Assembly (NCBI GenBank): GCA_021808875.1
Contig: JAKBAU010000143.1
Coordinates: forward strand, 1-8,622
Origin: Pseudomonadota bacterium
GTDB lineage: Bacteria > Pseudomonadota > Alphaproteobacteria > Micropepsales > Micropepsaceae
Length of the DNA: 8,622 nucleotides
Reading direction: 5' to 3'
Positions 1 through 5,427 of the stretch are shown one piece after another. Position numbers and translations under genes: made by a program. The notes beneath the pieces were generated by a model. It was not told where the DNA came from. It searched no databases and saw nothing but the letters and a program-made list of their open reading frames with translations. Within the stretch, counting starts at the first letter, position 1. The number at the start of each line of letters is the position of its first letter.

Positions 1-806
1 CGGGCAAGACGGAAATTTTCGAGTGCCCGTTGGATGATTCATGGGCTCGCGACATAGGTCCGACATTTCTGACCGGCCCGGGAGCCCTGCCTGCCGCAGT
101 GCAGTGGCAGTTCAACGCCTGGGGTGGCAAATATAGCCCTTATGTGGACGATGCCGAGTTCGCCACCCGTGTCGGGCAGCGCATGCGGGCCTCGGTCTAC
201 CTTGCGCCACTTGTCTGTGAAGGTGGAGCGATCCATGTGGATGGTCAGGGAACTCTGCTAACAACCGAACAGTGTCTGCTCAATTCCAACCGTAATCCGG
301 AACTGACACAGCAACAGGTAGAGGAACGCCTTGCCCTGTTTACCGGGGCCCGACGGATTATCTGGCTGGGAGATGGGTTTTGCGACGAGGAAACGGATGG
401 TCACGTAGACAATATTGCTTGTTTTGCGGCACCGGGGTTGGTCATCGTTGGTGTACCGCAGGCCAAGTCACATCCAGATTACGGTCCCGTGCGTGAAGCG
501 ATTCGTCGACTGGAGGAAGCCCGTGACGCCGAAGGCCGCGCCTTAAAGATCGCAGAAATCGTCCAGCCAGCTGCAACCCGGCTGGATTGGCGGGGTCGTC
601 CGCTTGCCGCAAGCTATGTAAACTTCTATCTCACCAACGGCGGAGTGGTGATGCCAGCGTTTGAGGATGCGAACGACGAGGCTGCGCGCGCCGTCATCGC
701 CGACTGCTTTCCGGGGCGGGATATCCTGCAGATTGACGCGCAGGATGTGGTCATGGGAGGTGGTGGTATTCATTGCATTACCCAACAGGAACCTTTGGGA
801 AGCTAA
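1..806 (+). CDS. aguA: Agmatine deiminase, 3' part (5' end outside window)
   Basis: Converts agmatine to N-carbamoylputrescine and ammonia, in the cytoplasm, as a step of the arginine-decarboxylase route to putrescine. The frame is open from base 3, so the TTG at 30 is an internal Leu codon and not the start; 267 residues are visible, and the family is usually about 340-380, so roughly the first quarter is missing. Family signatures are clear: PLDDSWARDIGPTF near the left edge, NSNRNPELT in the middle, ETDGHVDN with the catalytic-type His at 402-404, and the C-terminal GGGGIHCITQQEP, whose Cys (codon 774-776) is the expected nucleophile forming the amidino-thioester intermediate. The stop lies 8 nt before aguB, so the two are almost certainly one operon encoding consecutive steps. 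Nothing looks broken. Confidence in the family is very high; the upstream start and promoter cannot be seen. Confidence 0.96.
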   Translation, partial: GKTEIFECPLDDSWARDIGPTFLTGPGALPAAVQWQFNAWGGKYSPYVDDAEFATRVGQRMRASVYLAPLVCEGGAIHVDGQGTLLTTEQCLLNSNRNPELTQQQVEERLALFTGARRIIWLGDGFCDEETDGHVDNIACFAAPGLVIVGVPQAKSHPDYGPVREAIRRLEEARDAEGRALKIAEIVQPAATRLDWRGRPLAASYVNFYLTNGGVVMPAFEDANDEAARAVIADCFPGRDILQIDAQDVVMGGGGIHCITQQEPLGS

Positions 807-814
807 GAACTGCC

Positions 815-1687
815 ATGAGATTCGTGAGCTTCGCGGCTGTCCAATTCTCCTGTACATGGGATCGAGATGCCAATCTGGCGAAAGCCAAGGATTTTGTACG
901 GGTTGCCGCGGCGCAGGGAGCACAAGTAGTCCTTGTGCAAGAATTGTTTGAAACTCCCTATTTTTGTCAGGATCAGTCTGCAGACTTTTTTGCCTTGGCC
1001 CGCCCATTTGCGGACAACCCCGTCATTCGTGAGATGGCGGAACTCGCCCAAACTCTCGGAGTGGTATTGCCAGTGAGCTTTTTTGAACGGGCTGGCACCG
1101 CCTATTTCAATGCATTGGCGATGGTCGACGCTGATGGCACTGTGCTGGGACGTTACCGCAAAGCGCATATCCCGGATGGCCCAGGCTACCAGGAAAAATA
1201 CTATTTCACCCCAGGGGATTCCGGTTTCCGGGTGTGGCAGACTCGCGCCGGTATTCTCGGGTGTGCGATTTGTTGGGACCAGTGGTTCCCAGAGGCGGCG
1301 CGTGCCATGGCCCTGATGGGGGCAGAGGCACTTCTTTACCCAACAGCGATCGGGTCGGAGCCACCCCCAGCTCCGCCACTCGATTCGCGCGATCACTGGC
1401 GCCGAACGATGCAGGGTCATGCCGCGTCCAATCTGCTGCCGGTGATTGCCGCCAATAGGGTGGGGGTCGAGCAAGGGCTGCAGTCAGAGCTGACCTTTTA
1501 TGGTTCTTCCTTCATCGCCGGTCCGACTGGCGAAATCGCAGCTGAACTCGATCGCGAAGCCGAAGGTGTTATTACCGCCCAATTTGACCTTGATCTTCTA
1601 ACCAAGATGCGCGCGGGTTGGGGGGTATTTCGAGATCGCCGCCCCGATCTTTATGGCATTTTGACGCGCTATGACGCAGGTGTCTAA
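815..1687 (+). CDS. aguB: N-carbamoylputrescine amidase
   Basis: Hydrolyses N-carbamoylputrescine to putrescine, CO2 and ammonia, completing the pathway begun by aguA. It is a nitrilase-superfamily (carbon-nitrogen hydrolase) protein of 290 residues, the usual length. The catalytic triad is visible: Glu43 in VQELFETPYF, Lys116 in RYRKAHIP, and Cys153 in GCAICWDQWFPE. The Tyr/Phe-rich segment PGYQEKYYFTPGD and the YGSSFIAGP segment are typical of this subfamily. I chose the ATG at 815 because the protein then begins MRFVSFAAVQ, matching the first beta strand of the fold; an in-frame TTG at 773 would run back into aguA. The Shine-Dalgarno is weak (GGGAAG about 12 nt upstream), so translation may depend on coupling to aguA 8 nt away. 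Its TAA interlocks with the dinB stop on the other strand. Other nitrilase amidases are possible by sequence alone, but the aguA neighbour makes this assignment firm. Confidence 0.95.
   Translation: MRFVSFAAVQFSCTWDRDANLAKAKDFVRVAAAQGAQVVLVQELFETPYFCQDQSADFFALARPFADNPVIREMAELAQTLGVVLPVSFFERAGTAYFNALAMVDADGTVLGRYRKAHIPDGPGYQEKYYFTPGDSGFRVWQTRAGILGCAICWDQWFPEAARAMALMGAEALLYPTAIGSEPPPAPPLDSRDHWRRTMQGHAASNLLPVIAANRVGVEQGLQSELTFYGSSFIAGPTGEIAAELDREAEGVITAQFDLDLLTKMRAGWGVFRDRRPDLYGILTRYDAGV
1684..1687. other. Interlocked convergent stop codons (aguB/dinB)
   Basis: The four bases CTAA hold the aguB stop TAA on the plus strand (1685-1687) and the dinB stop TAG on the minus strand (1684-1686). Each transcript must therefore terminate inside, or read into, the opposing gene. 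Confidence 0.9.
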
Positions 1688-2943
1688 CGGCGCGACAAAG
1701 AGCGTCCCTTAGTGACACTATCGCGGCCAAATTTAGCGCGCACCTTATCGACAGCGCGTTCGGCGGCCGCCTGACGAACACTACCCAGAAGGTCTGGAGG
1801 GTCGCAGTCTTCAGCCGGAGCGAAATGGGACAGGCCAACCCCAATCAGCCGGAAAGCTGTACCATCTGCCTCGCGCGCAAGTAGCGGACGGGTGACTTCA
1901 AAGATGCGATGTGCGAGTTGGGTTGGCGCATCCAGTGAGGAGGCCCGTGTACGGGTCTGAAAGCGTGCGGTCTTGAGTTTCAGGGTGATCGTCCGGCCGC
2001 CTATTTGCGCGGTCTTGGCGCGGGCAGATACCCGTTCTGCCTGATCCCAGAGCAAGTGGGACAGCATCTCAAAGTCAGCGATATCCTCGGCAAAGGTCGT
2101 CTCACCCGAAATGCTCTTCATCTCGGCATCCGGATCGACCGGCCTTTGGTCTTGGGCACGCGCCATATTGGCAAGCCACCAGCCGGTCTTCCCGTATCGC
2201 TTGGCCAAATCGTCAGGGGGCATGTCCTGAAGTTGGGCGATCCGGGTGATACCGTCGCGAGCCAGCTTGTTTGCTGTAGCGTCACCGACGCCGCGGATGA
2301 ATGAAACCGGCTTGGAACGAAGAAAGTCAACCGCTTCAGCGTGGCCAATTACCGCATAGCCGCGGGGTTTGTCGAGATCCGAAGCAAGTTTGGCTAGGAA
2401 CTTATTGAATGACAGACCAATCGAAACGGTGATTCCAATCTCTTGTTCGATGCTCTTGGCGAGTCTCGCCATCGTCCGAGCTGGCGGGGTTCCATGCAGT
2501 CGCTCCGTGCCAGAAAGATCCAGATAGGCTTCGTCGAGCGAGACCGGTTCTACCAAGGGCGTCAGCGCTCGCATGGCAGTACGCACCGCGCGGGCGACCT
2601 CAGTATACTTCTTGATGTTTGGTGGGATAACCACTGCTTCAGGGCATAGTTTCAGCGCTTGGAAGATGGGCATTGCGGAACGCACCCCAAAGATCCGCGC
2701 TATATAGCAGGCTGTTGAAACAACTCCGCGCCTGCCGCCACCAATAATTACGGGCTTGTCAAGCAACGTCGGATCATCGCGCTTTTCGATTGCGGCGTAA
2801 AAGGCGTCGCAGTCCAGATGGGCAAGATGGAGGGTGTTCAGCTCATGATGAGCGAGAACCCGTCGGCTGCCGCAAACCTTGCAACGCGGTCCCACCGTCT
2901 CAACAAGACAATCGCGACAGAAGCTACTCATGGCCAGAGCCAT
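1684..2943 (-). CDS. dinB: DNA polymerase IV (Y-family) with N-terminal zinc finger
   Basis: Low-fidelity translesion DNA polymerase that extends past damaged bases. It has 419 residues from the ATG at 2943. Residues 9-24 carry CxxC-N8-CxxC (Cys9, Cys12, Cys21, Cys24), a probable zinc-binding knuckle absent from E. coli DinB but, as I recall, common in alphaproteobacterial homologues. The palm follows, with Asp44 (HLDCDAFYAAIE) and Asp137-Glu138 (VSLDEAYLD) as the metal ligands and Tyr49 in the steric-gate position. A helix-hairpin-helix region (FIRGVGDATANKLARDGI) and the little-finger domain complete the fold. The C-terminal part contains PPDLLG, a possible degenerate beta-clamp motif. An alternative ATG at 2931 would overlap the mak stop as ATGA, but the 2943 start has GAGG 6 nt upstream and is preferred. 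It is the last gene of the mak-dinB pair; no alphaproteobacterial LexA box (GTTC-N7-GTTC) was seen near the start. Confidence 0.95.
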   Translation of the reverse strand: MALAMSSFCRDCLVETVGPRCKVCGSRRVLAHHELNTLHLAHLDCDAFYAAIEKRDDPTLLDKPVIIGGGRRGVVSTACYIARIFGVRSAMPIFQALKLCPEAVVIPPNIKKYTEVARAVRTAMRALTPLVEPVSLDEAYLDLSGTERLHGTPPARTMARLAKSIEQEIGITVSIGLSFNKFLAKLASDLDKPRGYAVIGHAEAVDFLRSKPVSFIRGVGDATANKLARDGITRIAQLQDMPPDDLAKRYGKTGWWLANMARAQDQRPVDPDAEMKSISGETTFAEDIADFEMLSHLLWDQAERVSARAKTAQIGGRTITLKLKTARFQTRTRASSLDAPTQLAHRIFEVTRPLLAREADGTAFRLIGVGLSHFAPAEDCDPPDLLGSVRQAAAERAVDKVRAKFGRDSVTKGRSLSRR

Positions 2944-3836
2944 GCCGCACCTCGTACCCCTGAGGAATCGCCATGACGGTTGCGCCGGATGAGCGGCAGG
3001 GTCTCCGGCATAAAGGCGTAGGCCATCACCCGCTCAGGCAGACCCGAATAGAGGCTCTCGAGATTTGACAGACCTCCCCCGAGTACAATGCAGTCGGGAT
3101 CAAGGAGATTGATGACGGTTCCGAGCGCCCGTGCAAGACGATCCTGATATTGGTCAAGAATAGCCTGGGCCAAAGTTTCGCCAGCCTTTGCACGCTGGGC
3201 TATGTCAGTGGCTGGCCGGTATTCTCCGCTTCGCTGCGCATAGCTGGCCTCGAGGGCGGGACCGCTAAGAAAGGTCTCGATGCAGCCCTGTCGGCCACAA
3301 TAGCAAGACGGACCAGGGATTTCCTCGCCGCGGGCCGCCGGTAAAGGGTTGTGCCCCCACTCACCTGCAATATCATGAGCGCCGCCGACCAGACTGCCCC
3401 TTACAACCAGACCGCCACCGACACCGGTACCCAATATGGCCCCGAACACCACGTTGGCGCCGTCTGCTGCGCCGTCTGCGGCTTCAGAGAGCGCAAAACA
3501 GTTGGCATCGTTGGCGAGGCGAACCGGTCGCTCAAGAGCCATCTCGAGGTCGGTATTGAGAGGACGCCCATTGAGCCATGTTGAATTCGCGTTCTTCACC
3601 ACGCCGCTGCGTGAACTGAGTGTCCCGGGGATAGCAATGCCGATACTACCCGATGCTGCGAGCTGCGCTTCTGCAGTCGCGACGAGGTCTACGATACTTT
3701 GGATAGTGGCTGCATAATCTTGCTTCGGCGTCGGCGTTCGCTCCCGAAGCACAATGTTGCCACTCGCATCGAGTGCCGCGATTTCGATTTTGGTGCCGCC
3801 GAGATCGATGCCAAAGCGGTAGCGCGACAAGGTCAT
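2928..3836 (-). CDS. mak: ROK-family fructokinase (Mak type)
   Basis: ATP-dependent sugar kinase, most likely phosphorylating fructose (possibly also mannose or glucose) in the cytoplasm. It has 302 residues, the normal length. The phosphate-binding motif DLGGTK is at 11-16, the substrate segment KNANSTWLNG at 81-90, the catalytic Asp110 in RLANDANCFALSE, and the ROK zinc site at His162 (GEWGHNPLP) with Cys178, Cys180 and Cys185 (CYCGRQGCIETF). NSTWLNG, GEWGHNPLP and the C-terminal HGDSSGVRGAAWLWP match E. coli Mak as I remember it, which is why I choose fructokinase over glucokinase or N-acetylglucosamine kinase; substrate is still inference. The ATG at 3836 gives the expected MTLSRYRFGIDLGG start, but it lacks a clear Shine-Dalgarno. 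The gene overlaps dinB by 16 nt, implying co-transcription. No sugar transporter or repressor is adjacent. Confidence 0.9.
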   Translation of the reverse strand: MTLSRYRFGIDLGGTKIEIAALDASGNIVLRERTPTPKQDYAATIQSIVDLVATAEAQLAASGSIGIAIPGTLSSRSGVVKNANSTWLNGRPLNTDLEMALERPVRLANDANCFALSEAADGAADGANVVFGAILGTGVGGGLVVRGSLVGGAHDIAGEWGHNPLPAARGEEIPGPSCYCGRQGCIETFLSGPALEASYAQRSGEYRPATDIAQRAKAGETLAQAILDQYQDRLARALGTVINLLDPDCIVLGGGLSNLESLYSGLPERVMAYAFMPETLPLIRRNRHGDSSGVRGAAWLWP

Positions 3837-4025
3837 GAGGTCAGGTAACTTGAGGTCCCGGCAAGTCTAGGATAGGAGCGGGCAAGCTGCCAGCCCGGAT
3901 GTATGGTGTTCCCATGGACGCGATGCCCGGAGGTCGGCGCGCATTGGCTACCCTGGCAAGCGCGTTGCCGGATATCAGTCGGTGCCGGGGGCCGGCGGGC
4001 AGCGACCTGTTTGCGAGAACTTTAC
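3837..4025. other. 189-nt gap between HAD gene and mak
   Basis: Non-coding stretch between two minus-strand genes. It should hold the 3' end of the DUF3572-HAD transcript and, probably, the promoter of mak-dinB. I see a GC-rich hairpin near the HAD stop (listed separately) but no convincing -35/-10 pair, LexA box or riboswitch. Small frames crossing it on either strand extend into the HAD gene and have no recognisable protein features. Confidence 0.5.
3984..3996 (-). terminator. GC-rich hairpin downstream of HAD gene, possible terminator
   Basis: GCCGG (3984-3988) and CCGGC (3992-3996) form a perfect 5-bp stem with a 3-nt loop, starting about 30 nt past the HAD stop. Flanking GTCG/CGAC could add a second, bulged helix. 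No U-run follows on the minus strand, so this is not a canonical intrinsic terminator; it may be only an RNA 3'-end stabiliser or chance in GC-rich DNA. Confidence 0.25.
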
Positions 4026-4670
4026 CTAGCGGGCAAGCCGGGCACGGATATAGGCGCTGACCTCGAGCCAATCCTCAGCGCGAAAATGTGCGTCGGGCGC
4101 AGGTGGTAGAAGCGGCTTCAGCCGCTCATCACCTACAAGATGAATACGAATTACCGAAGGAGCGTGGTCCGCCGCCGAGCGGTGGTGCTGGCCGATGTCA
4201 TCGACGAAAAAGGCTGGTGGGGCCGCCCGTCGCGCTAGAGCTGCGATTGCCGGCCCTTTGGGGCCAGTGTTGCATAGCAGTGGCAGGTGCCATCCCAAAC
4301 GCTTGAGGTTGCGAAGTCGGGCTGGAGCTTGATGTGGGGTGACGTTCGAAAGAACCACGATCTGCACCAGGAGGCTCAGCTCGCCAAGCGCGGCATCAGC
4401 GTGCTCTACTGCTTCCAGATCATCGAGTTCGGCCCTGAACTTTTCCAAAAGGGCGGTGACCTCAACATCAAGAAGGACCTCACCAGTGGCTCTTTCCCGT
4501 ACATTGCCGTGCAGACGGTAGCTCGATAGATCAAGAACGAGCCCCCTGAGGTCGAGAAACTTTTCCAGCCCGGCAACAAAGCGCAGTAGCACCTCGTCGG
4601 CGTCGACGATCAGAAGCGGGCGTTTGGAATCAATTGGCACAGTGTTGGGCGCGACATAGAAGTCATTCAT
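4026..4670 (-). CDS. HAD-like hydrolase-fold protein, function unknown
   Basis: A 214-residue protein with all four haloacid-dehalogenase-type motifs: motif I LLIVDADEVLL (Asp23 nucleophile, Asp25), motif II VVLSNVT (Ser108), motif III Lys138 in GPKGPAI, and motif IV FFVDDIGQH (Asp157, Asp158). These predict a Mg-dependent cytoplasmic phosphohydrolase with an alpha-helical cap inserted at about residues 30-100. DADEV in place of the commoner DxDGT is unusual. The substrate cannot be inferred. The ATG at 4670 overlaps the TGA of the DUF3572 gene as ATGA, and GGAG lies 9 nt upstream (plus-strand CTCC 4680-4683), so its translation is probably coupled to that gene. I do not recognise a characterised orthologue; a non-catalytic role for the fold remains possible. 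Confidence 0.75.
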   Translation of the reverse strand: MNDFYVAPNTVPIDSKRPLLIVDADEVLLRFVAGLEKFLDLRGLVLDLSSYRLHGNVRERATGEVLLDVEVTALLEKFRAELDDLEAVEHADAALGELSLLVQIVVLSNVTPHQAPARLRNLKRLGWHLPLLCNTGPKGPAIAALARRAAPPAFFVDDIGQHHRSAADHAPSVIRIHLVGDERLKPLLPPAPDAHFRAEDWLEVSAYIRARLAR

Positions 4671-4936
4671 TCAGGTAATCTCCGGCGGGCCCGATGAAGG
4701 GTCTCGGCGCTGAGACCCCGCGATATACAAAATTCACGGGCCAGCTCCTCATGGGCGAGCAGGAAATCCATCACCGCTGCCAGGAATTCCGGAGTGTTGG
4801 CCCTCGCGCGCACTTCGCCGACTGCGACCCCACTTTCTGCAACAAAGCGATCAAGGGCGTCTTGGCTTTCCGCTAGGAAGCCCAGGATCTCGAGGGCCAG
4901 AACCTCAGCGGAGGGGGAGGGGGATGGTCGGGTCAT
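4667..4936 (-). CDS. DUF3572-family small protein
   Basis: A small protein of 89 residues, predicted to be mostly alpha-helical, without signal peptide or membrane segment. The segment [19 protein letters not shown] and the following [21 protein letters not shown] match my recollection of DUF3572, an alphaproteobacterial family with no known function. The ATG at 4936 was chosen; an in-frame TTG at 4942 adds only two residues. No good Shine-Dalgarno precedes either. It is the first gene of a two-gene unit, joined to the HAD gene by ATGA, and it reads away from divK across a 112-nt intergenic region. The arrangement next to divK is, I believe, conserved in several alphaproteobacteria, which hints at co-regulation with the cell-cycle genes rather than at a specific function. 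Confidence 0.75.
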   Translation of the reverse strand: MTRPSPSPSAEVLALEILGFLAESQDALDRFVAESGVAVGEVRARANTPEFLAAVMDFLLAHEELAREFCISRGLSAETLHRARRRLPE

Positions 4937-5048
4937 TGTCAATAGAGCGTTAATGATTTGGGAGGATAGTGAGGTTCCGTTGGGGTGCTGGTCGGCTCTG
5001 GACTGCCAGTGGAAGAATTGGCGCGTGTCGGCCTCGGAGAGTCAAGTC
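4937..5048. promoter_or_regulatory. Divergent promoter region, DUF3572-HAD / divK-pleD
   Basis: This 112-nt non-coding region must hold promoters for both directions. It contains a CtrA-like box (4939-4953) and, for divK, a good Shine-Dalgarno GGAGAG (5034-5039) 9 nt before the ATG. A possible -10 for divK is GATAGT (4965-4970), 11 nt after the CtrA box, but this is weak. No other repeats stand out. Confidence 0.6.
4939..4953 (-). promoter_or_regulatory. Putative CtrA-binding site
   Basis: On the minus strand the sequence reads TTAA-CGCTCTA-TTGA followed by C, matching the CtrA consensus TTAA-N7-TTAA at 7 of 8 specified bases with exact spacing. CtrA is the alphaproteobacterial cell-cycle master regulator whose activity DivK controls. 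The site ends 3 nt from the DUF3572 ATG and lies about 95 nt before divK. It could activate divK and repress the DUF3572 gene, but binding is inferred. Confidence 0.45.
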
Positions 5049-5423
5049 ATGGACGTTGCGGCGAAAACTGTTCTCATCGTGGAAGACAACGAGCTCAATA
5101 TGAAGCTCTTTCACGACCTGCTTGATGCGCATGGATACAATATCCTGCAGACCAAGGACGGCATGGAGGCGCTGGATATCGCCCGGGAGCACCATCCAGA
5201 CCTGATTTTGATGGACATCCAGTTGCCTGAGGTTTCGGGCCTTGAAGTCACGAAATGGCTCAAGGAAGACGACAGTCTGAAGGCCATCCCGGTGGTCGCG
5301 GTTACCGCTTTCGCCATGAAGGGTGATGAGGAGGTGATTCGCCAAGGTGGATGCGAAGCCTACATCTCAAAACCGATTTCCGTGACAAGCTTTCTGGCCA
5401 CGGTGAAGCAGTTCATCGGGTGA
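5049..5423 (+). CDS. divK: Single-domain response regulator DivK
   Basis: Stand-alone CheY-like receiver that in Caulobacter is phosphorylated by DivJ, dephosphorylated by PleC, and through DivL and CckA lowers CtrA activity; it is also reported to stimulate DivJ and PleC, which act on PleD. It has 124 residues, about the family size, with no output domain. Acidic pocket Glu12-Asp13, phosphoacceptor Asp56 in [10 protein letters not shown], Thr86 in [12 protein letters not shown] and Lys108 in YISKPIS are all present. The segment [17 protein letters not shown] and the segment [13 protein letters not shown] are essentially those of Caulobacter DivK, so orthology is firm. I chose the ATG at 5049 because it follows GGAGAG by 9 nt and gives the standard N-terminus; the frame is open back to 4794 but that stretch overlaps the DUF3572 gene. 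pleD follows after 4 nt. Confidence 0.96.
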   Translation: MDVAAKTVLIVEDNELNMKLFHDLLDAHGYNILQTKDGMEALDIAREHHPDLILMDIQLPEVSGLEVTKWLKEDDSLKAIPVVAVTAFAMKGDEEVIRQGGCEAYISKPISVTSFLATVKQFIG

Positions 5424-5427
5424 GGTC

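Noticed and set aside
773..814. TTG start for aguB inside aguA
   Set aside because: The added residues do not belong to the nitrilase fold; ATG 815 begins the first beta strand.
803..1474. Long minus-strand frame opposite aguB (223 codons)
   Set aside because: A shadow of aguB; its translation has no recognisable domain and the plus-strand protein is complete with its catalytic triad.
3841..4071. 76-codon minus-strand frame in the gap before mak
   Set aside because: It overlaps the end of the HAD gene in another frame, is low in recognisable structure, and has no clear ribosome-binding site.
4287..4529. Plus-strand small frames opposite the HAD gene
   Set aside because: Antisense shadows of a gene whose four motifs are intact; no protein features.
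4937..4942. TTGACA on the minus strand as a -35 box
   Set aside because: It directly precedes the DUF3572 ATG, so the -10 would fall inside the coding sequence; the bases are better explained as part of the CtrA-like site and the start region.
4794..5048. Upstream extension of divK to 4794
   Set aside because: It would run over the DUF3572 gene and the intergenic region; ATG 5049 has a good Shine-Dalgarno and gives the standard DivK start.
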